Shown in pieces: positions 1 to 6,216 of a DNA stretch of 8,017 nt (positions are counted from its first letter, which is position 1; the number at the start of each line of letters is the position of its first letter). The translations under genes were made by a program, and so were the position numbers. Origin of the DNA: Alphaproteobacteria bacterium. GTDB taxonomy: Bacteria; Pseudomonadota; Alphaproteobacteria; Micavibrionales; UBA2020. The stretch lies in NCBI GenBank assembly GCA_023136145.1, contig JAGLRU010000178.1, positions 1 to 8,017 of the forward strand, written 5' to 3'. Under the pieces are notes generated by a model, which was given only the letters and a program-made list of their open reading frames with translations, ran no database searches and was not told the origin of the DNA.

Positions 1-715
1 GAACTCCTTTGAAGAACGAATAATATAGGTCTTCTTTTAGAGGCATTTTGGTTTCTTCCGGGCTGTTTTCTTTGCAAAAAACTACTGGAGCGTTGGAAAT
101 AACTGCTAGAGGTCGCGTATCATTTCCTTCACCCATCATCATTACGGCGGAGGCCGCGAGACCATCGGCTACGTTCATGTTCGTCATATTGAGTTTGCGC
201 CCGAATAGATCTTCCGTACCAACCAATTTTCTTATGGCCTCGAATCCCCAATGCGATAGGCTAACTCCTGTAACCCCACGTCGCAGTGGTGTGATATGCG
301 AATCTGTTATAAGTATCCCCATCTCACGAAGTCCCCATGCTTCTTTAAGTCCGCTCCATAGTTTTTTCGCGCTGGCAAAAGGATCGGCGGGGTAAAGGAT
401 AAAGCCGCCTGTTTCAGAGTTCGATTCATCTATACCGGCGGAAGGGATTAAAAGACCGTCTTTAATCGTCAGAAAGCATCCATGTCCAACCTCAGCCAGA
501 AATACATCAGCTTCGCGCCGGACAAGGGACTCTTTGTCTATTTCCTCACGGGAAATGAGGCGATTTTCTGCAAGACTTACGATCTTGGATGTAACCGCTA
601 AAATCATCTTCTCCTGAATGCAGGAGTCAGGTACATTTTCGACAACGAATTCGGCGAGACTTTCGCCACGCCGGAAAATTTGTGTGCTGATTGGGCAGAT
701 GCTCAGGTTTTCCAT
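1..715 (-). CDS. COG1478/CofE-type gamma-glutamyl ligase, probable FolC2 (partial, runs off left edge)
   Basis: This is an ATP/GTP-dependent amide ligase of the coenzyme F420-0:L-glutamate ligase family. 238 codons are visible and the stop lies beyond base 1, but family members are about 240-250 residues, so it is nearly complete. Recognisable blocks are TSKIVSLAENR (residues 42-52, family form KxVSxxEGR), PSAGIDESNS (91-100), LYPADPF (107-113), TDSHITPLRRG (137-147), GTEDLFGRKL (166-175) and VADGLAASA (182-190). The ATG at 715 is preceded by AGGGAG at good spacing, and the start overlaps the last 13 bases of folKP, so the two are translationally coupled. Family members make F420 in archaea and actinobacteria, but COG1478 proteins replace dihydrofolate/folylpolyglutamate synthase (FolC) in Chlamydia. 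The folate neighbour and absence of F420 genes favour glutamylation of folate; this is inference. The family call is firm, the substrate is not. Confidence 0.85.
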   Translation of the reverse strand, partial: MENLSICPISTQIFRRGESLAEFVVENVPDSCIQEKMILAVTSKIVSLAENRLISREEIDKESLVRREADVFLAEVGHGCFLTIKDGLLIPSAGIDESNSETGGFILYPADPFASAKKLWSGLKEAWGLREMGILITDSHITPLRRGVTGVSLSHWGFEAIRKLVGTEDLFGRKLNMTNMNVADGLAASAVMMMGEGNDTRPLAVISNAPVVFCKENSPEETKMPLKEDLYYSFFKGV

Positions 716-1989
716 GAACGTACTCCCTGAAAGGCTCGGTGCGCTCTGATATGAAACTGTGGTTCATGAACCCGAAGGATGTTTATTCCGAGCATGGACA
801 TTCGCAGAGAAATACCGACGCTCTCCCAGTCCCGATCTTTAGCCATTCGTTCACCCCACGAATTAATAAACGACTTGCGCGAGTGACCGATTAGAATCCG
901 CACCGGAAGCGTGAGAAATGCCTCCGCTCCCTGAAGCAGAGCAAGAGACTGTTGGGATGTCTTGCCAAAACCGATACCCGGATCAAAGATAATACGGGCT
1001 GGATCGATTCCGATGTCGGTTAGTTCTACGATCTTGCGTTCTGCCCATGTTTTTACTATTTCTACGACATCACAGTCTTCGGAGAGCGTGACATTTCTGT
1101 CAGCGGGAATGGACAGGCTATGCATTAAGACGATGTCGCAGGAGTTTTTTTTGAGAAGCTGTAGCATGGCAGGATCGGAAAGTCCGCTAACGTCATTGAT
1201 GCAGTCCACCCCGTATTCAAGGGCTTTTTCGGCAATATAGCTCCGGCGGGTGTCAACGCTGATCCGAGGACGGAAAAACTTGTTTTGGTATCGTTCCTTT
1301 AAGAATTCAAGGGTGGGATGCAAACGCATCCATTCATCAGAGGATGAAACATTTCCTGCACCCGGACGTGTTGATTCTGCGCCAATGTCGAAAATGGAAA
1401 CTCCCGCTTGTTCAAATGTCTCTACTTTTTGCTTGAGTGACTTAAGATCGGCAAGATCACCTCCGTCCGAAAAAGAATCCGGAGTCAAATTTAAAATCCC
1501 CATCCACAATGGCAAGTCTCTGCAAAGATTTCTTGCCCGTGAAAAAACTGTTTCGGTTTTCTCTGGAAGACGCAGGGTCGGAGCTATATCCCGAAGCGGA
1601 GCAAGAACGAAATCTCTATCCCAAATGCCCGGATGAGGCACTGTCAGAGAGTCTGTGTTGATTTTCGCATCGCCGAAAAGCAGGATATCCAAGTCGATCA
1701 GCCGAGGTGCCCAGCGTTCCGCCGAAACACGCCCCATAAAAGACTCAATTTTTTTTGTTTCCGTGAGAAGGTCTTCGCACGATCCTTCCCATTCGAATTC
1801 AATAACGGCGTTGAGAAAGGGAATATGCCATGTGTCGGGCGCACCGTTTGGAACGAGTGCCGCCGTTTCATAGACAGGTGATGCGCTAATATGTGATGTC
1901 GACGCAAGAAGACAAAGCCGCTGCACTGCGCCTTCAAGATTTTCAAGACGATCTCCAAGATTCGAGCCAAGCCCGATCAGACACTTCAT
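703..1989 (-). CDS. folKP: Bifunctional 6-hydroxymethyl-dihydropterin pyrophosphokinase / dihydropteroate synthase
   Basis: A 428-residue fusion catalysing two successive cytosolic steps of folate synthesis: pyrophosphorylation of 6-hydroxymethyl-7,8-dihydropterin, then condensation with p-aminobenzoate to dihydropteroate. HPPK occupies about residues 1-150, with GLGSNLGDR at 6-14, the signature RWAPRLIDLDILLFGD at 92-107 and VPHP at 117-120. DHPS occupies about 160-425: GILNLTPDSFSDGG (164-177), DIGAESTRPGAG (201-212, the p-aminobenzoate/sulfonamide loop), ISVDTRRS (243-250), INDVSG (264-269), DPGIGFGKT (336-344) and LIGHSRKSF (366-374). The Asn usual after GFGKT (KTxxxN) is Ser here. A longer reading from 2007 adds six residues, but GGAGG at 1998-2002 sits 8 nt before the ATG at 1989, which decides the start. 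It overlaps the downstream glutamyl ligase gene by 13 bases. The order HPPK-then-DHPS is that of the chlamydial and plant fusions; most bacteria keep the enzymes separate. Confidence 0.95.
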   Translation of the reverse strand: MKCLIGLGSNLGDRLENLEGAVQRLCLLASTSHISASPVYETAALVPNGAPDTWHIPFLNAVIEFEWEGSCEDLLTETKKIESFMGRVSAERWAPRLIDLDILLFGDAKINTDSLTVPHPGIWDRDFVLAPLRDIAPTLRLPEKTETVFSRARNLCRDLPLWMGILNLTPDSFSDGGDLADLKSLKQKVETFEQAGVSIFDIGAESTRPGAGNVSSSDEWMRLHPTLEFLKERYQNKFFRPRISVDTRRSYIAEKALEYGVDCINDVSGLSDPAMLQLLKKNSCDIVLMHSLSIPADRNVTLSEDCDVVEIVKTWAERKIVELTDIGIDPARIIFDPGIGFGKTSQQSLALLQGAEAFLTLPVRILIGHSRKSFINSWGERMAKDRDWESVGISLRMSMLGINILRVHEPQFHIRAHRAFQGVRSWKT

Positions 1990-1997
1990 ATAAAAAA

Positions 1998-2002
1998 CCT
2001 CC
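1998..2002 (-). promoter_or_regulatory. Ribosome binding site that fixes the folKP start
   Basis: GGAGG on the minus strand lies 8 nt upstream of the ATG at 1989-1987. The alternative upstream ATG at 2007 would place this motif inside the coding sequence and has no comparable site of its own, so the shorter protein beginning MKCLIGLG is preferred. Confidence 0.75.
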
Positions 2003-2017
2003 GCCAAAATGTTCCTT

Positions 2018-2047
2018 AAAATATCAGTAAACGCTGAACATCGGCAA
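2018..2047 (-). promoter_or_regulatory. Possible sigma-70 type promoter for folKP
   Basis: On the minus strand TTGCCG (2047-2042) and TATTTT (2023-2018) are separated by 18 nt. Each matches four of six consensus bases. Transcription would start near 2010, leaving a leader of about 20 nt before the folKP start codon. The position suits a dedicated promoter in the 144-bp gap after the EF-hand gene, but the hexamers are weak in A/T-rich DNA. Confidence 0.25.
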
Positions 2048-2081
2048 ACGCTCTTTTTATCAAAAACATATAAATAATTTT

Positions 2082-2107
2082 CCTTATTCTTTTATTACTG
2101 AATAAGG
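2082..2107 (-). terminator. Perfect 8-bp inverted repeat after the EF-hand gene; possible terminator
   Basis: CCTTATTC (2082-2089) and GAATAAGG (2100-2107) are perfectly complementary around a 10-nt loop, 27 bp beyond the stop of the EF-hand gene. On the minus strand the stem is followed by AAAATTATTTAT, so a clean uridine run is missing. It could be a weak intrinsic terminator separating this gene from folKP, a transcript-stabilising hairpin, or an operator. The symmetry is directly visible; the role is inferred. Confidence 0.4.
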
Positions 2108-2133
2108 TTCCTCAAAAATCTATAAAATGAAAC

Positions 2134-2640
2134 TCAGGCAAAAAGATCAAGAATAGAGCCGCTTGCACCGCCGGGTGCTGCATAATCCAGCAGGCTATTG
2201 CTAGTAGCTGACTTAGCCATTTCTTCCTCCCGTGCTTGATCTACATTTTCCTGCACTGTTTCTAACATTTCCGTGATGGTTTTCGTCAGATATTCGTTTT
2301 GGGCAAAATCCCCTGCACTGATTACACCTTCATATTCCGGGTCCATCTGAGACCAAAGAGCCATGCCATCAGCTGCACTACCACCAACTTCACGAACGGC
2401 ACGCTCCACATCCGATTGAACGAGAGTGCTGTTTTCGTTGACATTAATCAGTCCCCACAATGTGGACAAAACCATCGTATATGAAGGGGGCAAGTATTTA
2501 AACGACCGGGAAGCCAGCGATTGCAGCAGTTCCGGCGATTCCAGTAATGAGCCAAGAGCACTTTCCGCCAATGCAGCGGAAGTAGCTTCGTAGGTACTAG
2601 ATGCAGCCGATACACTGGAAACAGCACTTATCACGGGCAT
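2134..2640 (-). CDS. Hypothetical protein with two degenerate EF-hand-like loops
   Basis: A 168-residue protein not matched to a named family. Residues 1-32 are rich in Ala and Ser (MPVISAVSSVSAASS at the start) without the Lys/Arg-plus-hydrophobic-core pattern of a signal peptide. Two twelve-residue segments fit the EF-hand loop pattern: NVNENSTLVQSD (66-77) and DPEYEGVISAGD (100-111). Their starts are 34 residues apart, the usual spacing of a paired EF-hand, and each is flanked by plausible helices. The second loop has D1, E3, E5, G6, I8 and an acidic D12. The first has Asn at 1, 3 and 5 and lacks the central Gly, so calcium binding may be weak. The C-terminal half is a charged helix (about 117-142) followed by a Gly/Ala tail. 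The ATG at 2640 has AAGGG only a few bases upstream. It is divergent from thiS and parallel to folKP. Function is unknown. Confidence 0.7.
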   Translation of the reverse strand: MPVISAVSSVSAASSTYEATSAALAESALGSLLESPELLQSLASRSFKYLPPSYTMVLSTLWGLINVNENSTLVQSDVERAVREVGGSAADGMALWSQMDPEYEGVISAGDFAQNEYLTKTITEMLETVQENVDQAREEEMAKSATSNSLLDYAAPGGASGSILDLFA

Positions 2641-2770
2641 GTCCCTTTTCTAAAAGACGTTATAGCTCCCATACAAAACAAAAGGGATTCTTCTGCTCCC
2701 CTGTCCTATTCTTTATTGTCGCATGTAAAGAATTAAGAAAGTACGAAGAGAAGCTAACCCCATTTAAACC

Positions 2771-2821
2771 TATCCATAAAATAGACTATCTCCTTGACAG
2801 GATGGAAAAAATAGATGGATA
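2771..2821 (+). promoter_or_regulatory. Nested inverted repeats in the thiS leader; candidate structured RNA
   Basis: Three complementary pairs nest inside one another: TATCCAT (2771-2777) with ATGGATA (2815-2821), CTAT (2786-2789) with ATAG (2811-2814), and TCCT (2791-2794) with AGGA (2799-2802) around a TGAC tetraloop. The outer and middle 3' arms are contiguous. The structure ends two bases before a terminator-like hairpin, an arrangement typical of transcription attenuators. It would form only if transcription begins upstream of 2771, where no strong promoter is visible. The conserved CUGAGA core of TPP riboswitches is absent. The pairings are seen; RNA function is inferred. Confidence 0.3.
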
Positions 2822-2825
2822 TAAA
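2794..2825 (+). promoter_or_regulatory. Possible promoter hexamers before thiS
   Basis: A perfect TTGACA (2794-2799) and a TATAAA (2820-2825) are present, but the spacing is 20 nt rather than 16-18. Transcription from here would start around 2832, inside the loop of the hairpin at 2823-2849, so this reading excludes the attenuator reading of the same stretch. The spacing makes it weak. Confidence 0.25.
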
Positions 2826-2852
2826 CCCTTGTGCGCGATGTATGGGTTTTTT
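2823..2852 (+). terminator. Terminator-like hairpin between the leader and the thiS ribosome binding site
   Basis: AAACCC (2823-2828) pairs with GGGTTT (2844-2849) around a 15-nt loop, and the 3' arm continues into a run of six T. It sits 5 nt before the GGAGG of thiS. No plus-strand gene ends upstream, so a terminator here makes sense mainly as an attenuator of the thi operon. The stem is short and the loop large, so efficiency is uncertain. Confidence 0.35.
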
Positions 2853-2867
2853 ATTTGGAGGAAGTTT

Positions 2868-3068
2868 ATGTGTGTGCGAATTAACGGTGATAATCAGCCT
2901 TTTGCTTCCCTGACGACTGTTGCAGCATTGATTTCATTGCGTAAACTGCGTCCGGAAACAGTGGTTGTGGAACATAATGGAGTTATCCTTGCTCGGGATA
3001 AATGGACGGAAACGGCGATTAAGGAAAATGATGTGCTTGAAATTTTGTCTTTTGTAGGGGGAGGGTAA
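2868..3068 (+). CDS. thiS: Sulfur carrier protein ThiS
   Basis: A 66-residue ubiquitin-fold carrier that brings the sulfur atom to the thiamine thiazole. It ends in FVGGG (62-66), the C-terminal diglycine that ThiF adenylates and that is then converted to a thiocarboxylate. VVVEHNGVILARDKW (32-46) and the acidic DVLEIL (55-60) are typical of the family, and the length is normal. The ATG at 2868 is chosen because GGAGG (2857-2861) lies 6 nt upstream; in-frame extensions further left have no such site or homology-like content. It is the first gene of the thi operon, with thiG starting 2 nt after its stop. Cys-2 and the lack of other cysteines outside it are unremarkable. Confidence 0.93.
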   Translation: MCVRINGDNQPFASLTTVAALISLRKLRPETVVVEHNGVILARDKWTETAIKENDVLEILSFVGGG

Positions 3069-3070
3069 AT

Positions 3071-3841
3071 ATGGAAGACCCTTTTATCATTGCTGGACAT
3101 ACGATAAAAAATCGTTTTTTGCTAGGTACTGGCAAGTTTGCTTCTCACTTATTGATGAAAAATACCATCACCGCTTCACGCGCTCATATTGTCACCGTAG
3201 CACTGCGCCGCATTGATACGCAGTCTTCACATGACGATAATATACTTGAGTATCTTCCAAAAGAATGTATCACCATGCCAAACACATCCGGTGCACGTAA
3301 TGCCGATGAAGCAATACGCATTGCCCGGATCGCCCGCGCAGCAGGATGCGGAGACTGGATTAAAATAGAAGTTATCTCGGACAATAAATACCTTCTTCCA
3401 GACAATGCCCAGACGATCATCGCCACGGAAGCACTAGCAAAAGAGGGCTTTATAGTCATGCCTTATATGAATCCTGATCTTGCTGATGCTAGACGCTTGT
3501 GTGATGCTGGAGCCGCTTCAATCATGCCTTTGGGATCACCTATCGGCACCAACAAAGGCGTATGTATGCGCGAACTGATTAAAATACTGGTAGAGGAAAT
3601 TAGTTTACCTGTTGTGGTGGATGCTGGAATCGGACGACCTTCGCACGCTGCGGAGGCGATGGAACTTGGTGCAGATGCTGTACTGGTAAATACCGCAGTA
3701 GCAACTGCTCAAAACCCAGTTTTAACAGCTCGGGCATTTTCTCTGGCAATTGAAGCGGGAAGGCTTGCTTATTGCTCTGGTATATCTGCCTCGAAAGAAA
3801 CAGCAGAAGCATCCTCACCACTTACAGGTTTTCTCAGGTGA
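3071..3841 (+). CDS. thiG: Thiazole synthase ThiG
   Basis: A 256-residue (beta/alpha)8-barrel enzyme that condenses 1-deoxy-D-xylulose 5-phosphate, dehydroglycine and ThiS thiocarboxylate into the thiazole phosphate carboxylate. Key features are FLLGTGKF (16-23), MPNTSGA (69-75), WIKIEV (96-101) whose Lys-98 should form the imine with the sugar, MPLGSPIGTNKG (152-163, phosphate-binding), VVVDAGIGRPSHAAEAMELG (181-200) and ADAVLVNTA (201-209). Length is standard and no key residue is missing. It starts 2 nt after thiS, whose terminal GGGGGAGGG doubles as a strong ribosome binding site. ThiG works as a complex with ThiS and with ThiH from the next gene, which explains the coupling. Confidence 0.97.
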   Translation: MEDPFIIAGHTIKNRFLLGTGKFASHLLMKNTITASRAHIVTVALRRIDTQSSHDDNILEYLPKECITMPNTSGARNADEAIRIARIARAAGCGDWIKIEVISDNKYLLPDNAQTIIATEALAKEGFIVMPYMNPDLADARRLCDAGAASIMPLGSPIGTNKGVCMRELIKILVEEISLPVVVDAGIGRPSHAAEAMELGADAVLVNTAVATAQNPVLTARAFSLAIEAGRLAYCSGISASKETAEASSPLTGFLR

Positions 3842-3842
3842 T

Positions 3843-4952
3843 ATGAAAGGTACATTTTCAAACGAATTGGCTCGTTTCAGCAACTTTGATTTTCCTTCTT
3901 TCCTTGAAAGGGTTCGCAAGGAAGATGTAGAGCGCGTATTGTTAAAAGAAACTCTCAACGAGTTTGATTTCCTTACTTTGCTTTCTCCCTCCGCCGTTGA
4001 ATATCTTGAGCCTTTGGCGCAAAAAGCTCATAAAAGTACCTTAGCTCATTTCGGCAGGGTGATTTCCCTGTATACCCCGCTTTATATTTCAAATTACTGC
4101 GAAAATGAATGCCTTTACTGTGGTTTCAGACATTCAAACCCTATGCAGAGAAGAAAACTTCCAGTGAGAAAAGTAAAGATGGAGGCGGAAGAGATAGCCA
4201 GTAGCGGCATTAGGAACGTCCTTCTTTTGACCGGAGAATCAAGAATCGTATCGTCTGTTTCCTATATAAAAGAATGTATCCAAACGCTAAACCAGCACTT
4301 TGCCTCCGTTAGCATTGAAATATACCCGCTTGAAAAAGATGAGTATGCCTCACTTATCGAATATGGCGTGGACGGTATTGCAGTTTATCAGGAAACTTAT
4401 GATAAAAATTTATATAGCACGATGCACATAGATGGCCCAAAAAGCGATTATCTCTTTCGCCTTGATACTCCGCAACGTGCGGCAGAAGCGCGAATGCGTC
4501 AAGTAAATATCGGAGCACTGCTAGGTCTTGGAGAGTTTCAAAAAGATGTGTTCTTTACTGGATTACACGGACATTGGCTGCAAAATAATTACCCTGAAAT
4601 TGAGCTGGGAGTTTCCTTTCCTCGTATACAGCCACAGGCTGGCGATTTTGTATGTGAACATCCGCTGACAGATCAGGAACTGGTTCAGTCAATAGTTGCA
4701 ACGCGCCTGTTTCTTCCGCACGCAGGGATTACGATTTCCACGCGTGAAAATAGCGCATTGCGACGAAACCTTATCGGACTCGGCGTTACGCGCATGTCCG
4801 CAGGGTCACGCACTCAAGTGGGAGGATATTCGCTTGCTGCCGCAGAGGAAGGACAATTTGAAATTGCGGATAAAAGCAGCGTGTACGAAGTCAGGGAAAT
4901 GATTGAGCAGAGAGGGTATCAGCCGGTGTGCAAGGATTGGCAGGCGATATGA
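3843..4952 (+). CDS. thiH: 2-iminoacetate synthase ThiH (radical SAM tyrosine lyase)
   Basis: A 369-residue radical SAM enzyme that cleaves tyrosine to p-cresol and dehydroglycine (2-iminoacetate), the glycine-derived part of the thiazole. The [4Fe-4S] site is the Cys-86, Cys-90, Cys-93 motif within NYCENECLYCGF (85-95), after the lead-in LYTPLYISN typical of ThiH. LLLTGES (127-133), IEIYPL (158-163), VYQETYD (181-187) and MSAGSRTQVGGYS (318-330) are further family blocks. The frame stays open upstream to 3750, inside thiG, but the ATG at 3843 follows the thiG stop directly and has AGGTG just upstream; the protein then has the usual ThiH length (E. coli about 377). Its oxygen-sensitive cluster implies anaerobic or low-oxygen thiazole synthesis. 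It overlaps thiF by four bases. Confidence 0.96.
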   Translation: MKGTFSNELARFSNFDFPSFLERVRKEDVERVLLKETLNEFDFLTLLSPSAVEYLEPLAQKAHKSTLAHFGRVISLYTPLYISNYCENECLYCGFRHSNPMQRRKLPVRKVKMEAEEIASSGIRNVLLLTGESRIVSSVSYIKECIQTLNQHFASVSIEIYPLEKDEYASLIEYGVDGIAVYQETYDKNLYSTMHIDGPKSDYLFRLDTPQRAAEARMRQVNIGALLGLGEFQKDVFFTGLHGHWLQNNYPEIELGVSFPRIQPQAGDFVCEHPLTDQELVQSIVATRLFLPHAGITISTRENSALRRNLIGLGVTRMSAGSRTQVGGYSLAAAEEGQFEIADKSSVYEVREMIEQRGYQPVCKDWQAI

Positions 4953-5560
4953 ACTCCTTTGAGGAATCACTGATACGGGTTTTCGGAGAGCATGGCTTAA
5001 GGAAGATTCAGTCAGCTACAGTGGGAATTGCAGGGCTTGGCGGGCTTGGATCGAATTGCGCCGCCTGTCTGGTGCGTTCTGGATTTCGAAAGCTTGTTCT
5101 AGTTGATTTTGATAAGGTGGAGCATAGCAATCTTAACCGGCAGTTTTATTTTCTCGATCAGGTAGGTATGCCTAAGACTGACAGCCTTAAAACAAATCTT
5201 TTGCGTATCAATCCAGACTTGGATATTACGCTGGTTATGCAGAAAATCTCTGCGGATAATGCTGTTGTGATTTTTGAAAAGTGCGGTGCAGTGGTCGAGG
5301 CATTCGACAAAGCCGAATCTAAATGCTTTATGGCGGAGGCGTTTATAAATTCAGGTAAATTGTTTGTTGGTGCTTCCGGTCTGGCAGGTTGGGGTGATAG
5401 TGATACGCTGCATATTAGAAAAATAAAAGATAACTGTTTTCTTGTGGGAGATGGTTGTTCCGAGGTAACAACAGCACTTCCGCCTTGTGCGCCGTATGTG
5501 TCAATCGTTGCAGCAAAAGAAGCGGATATTGTATTATCATGGGTTCTGGAGCAAAAATGA
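4949..5560 (+). CDS. thiF: ThiS adenylyltransferase ThiF (short, family-2 type)
   Basis: A 203-residue E1-like enzyme that adenylates the ThiS C-terminus so it can accept sulfur. The nucleotide-binding loop is GIAGLGGLGSN (26-36), followed by LVDFDKVEHSNLNRQ (51-65) with the expected acidic residues and Arg-64, and Lys-76 in GMPKTDSLK. The second half (GASGLAGWGD, 141-150) is as in short anaerobe ThiF proteins. It is shorter than E. coli ThiF (about 250) and the paired zinc-binding CxxC motifs of that form are not visible. It therefore fits the short subfamily, and which cysteine (if any) links to ThiS is unclear. A GTG seven codons earlier is possible, but the ATG at 4949 overlaps the thiH stop as ATGA, the same junction as thiF-thiE. 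Confidence 0.93.
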   Translation: MNSFEESLIRVFGEHGLRKIQSATVGIAGLGGLGSNCAACLVRSGFRKLVLVDFDKVEHSNLNRQFYFLDQVGMPKTDSLKTNLLRINPDLDITLVMQKISADNAVVIFEKCGAVVEAFDKAESKCFMAEAFINSGKLFVGASGLAGWGDSDTLHIRKIKDNCFLVGDGCSEVTTALPPCAPYVSIVAAKEADIVLSWVLEQK

Positions 5561-6189
5561 CAAACGAAACAAAACGTAGAAAACTGGCATATCCATTATA
5601 TGCCATTACCGCAGAAGAGCATTCCGCAGGACGCAGCAACAAAGAGGTTGTTAGGGATATGCTAGCCGGAGGTGTGAAGCTAATCCAGTATCGTGAAAAA
5701 GAAAAGTCCGGAAGAGAAAAGTATCTGGAGTGCATGGAAATCCGAAAGCTGACGGAAGAGGTAGCCGCCACATTTATTGTCAATGATAATGTAGATATTG
5801 CGTTGGCAGTCAAAGCCGATGGAGTGCATCTAGGACAAGATGATATGCCGATAGAAACGGCGCGCGAGCTAGTTGGAGAAGACATAATTATAGGGCTGTC
5901 CACCCATTCACCACGGCAGGCGCAGGAAGCAGTTGCGCGCGGTGCTGATTATATAGGCGTTGGCCCGATTTTTCCCACAAAAACCAAAAAAGATGTTTGC
6001 CCTGCGGTAGGACTGGAATATCTGGATTACGCGGTTAAGAATATTGATATCCCTTTTGTCGCAATCGGAGGGATCAAGCTGCACAATATGCAGGAAGTAG
6101 CAGCACACGGAGCAACTTGCATAGCTATGGTGACGGAAATAGTAGGTGCTTCAGATATTCAAGCAAGAGTCAGGGAAATCTTTTCTTGA
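5557..6189 (+). CDS. thiE: Thiamine-phosphate synthase ThiE
   Basis: A 210-residue TIM-barrel enzyme joining the thiazole phosphate to hydroxymethylpyrimidine pyrophosphate, the last coupling step to thiamine phosphate. Diagnostic blocks are LIQYREK (42-48), FIVNDNVDIA (73-82), GVHLGQDDMP (89-98; Mg2+ and pyrophosphate binding), STHSPRQA (115-122), YIGVGPIFPTKTK (132-144) and VAIGGI (168-173). The length is standard. The ATG at 5557 overlaps the thiF stop as ATGA and has GGAG 6 nt upstream. A longer in-frame reading from 5455 lies wholly inside thiF and adds nothing family-like. It closes the thi operon. The pyrimidine must come from ThiC/ThiD or salvage encoded elsewhere. Confidence 0.96.
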   Translation: MTNETKRRKLAYPLYAITAEEHSAGRSNKEVVRDMLAGGVKLIQYREKEKSGREKYLECMEIRKLTEEVAATFIVNDNVDIALAVKADGVHLGQDDMPIETARELVGEDIIIGLSTHSPRQAQEAVARGADYIGVGPIFPTKTKKDVCPAVGLEYLDYAVKNIDIPFVAIGGIKLHNMQEVAAHGATCIAMVTEIVGASDIQARVREIFS

Positions 6190-6216
6190 TTATCGTGACA
6201 GCAGGAAATTCAATAA

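Larger units (their letters stand above)
2641..2867. other. Divergent intergenic region between the EF-hand gene and thiS
   Basis: This 227-bp stretch must carry the start signals for both directions. On the minus strand a TATAAC sequence close to the EF-hand start is a possible -10 element with no convincing -35. The right half holds the nested inverted repeats and hairpin described separately. The upstream extension of the thiS frame through this stretch has no ribosome binding site or recognisable domain and is not taken as coding. No tRNA or canonical TPP riboswitch is seen. Confidence 0.6.

Noticed and set aside
48..395. Plus-strand open frame of 115 codons
   Set aside because: It lies antisense to the well-conserved COG1478 ligase blocks and has no family-like content of its own.
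2755..2800. Partial resemblance to the TPP riboswitch segment that reads roughly UUUGAACCUGAUC (here TTTAAACCTATC at 2764-2775)
   Set aside because: The conserved CUGAGA core is absent upstream, the following GG-UAAUACC-GCG-AGGGA part is not found, and no P1 closing helix is visible. The match is short enough to be chance.
2601..2867. N-terminal extension of thiS by 89 codons
   Set aside because: The added part runs through the divergent intergenic region and into the opposite-strand gene, lacks a ribosome binding site, and ThiS proteins are about 65 residues.
5415..5903. Minus-strand open frame of 162 codons across the thiF-thiE junction
   Set aside because: It is antisense to two intact, conserved enzymes and shows no recognisable domain or ribosome binding site.
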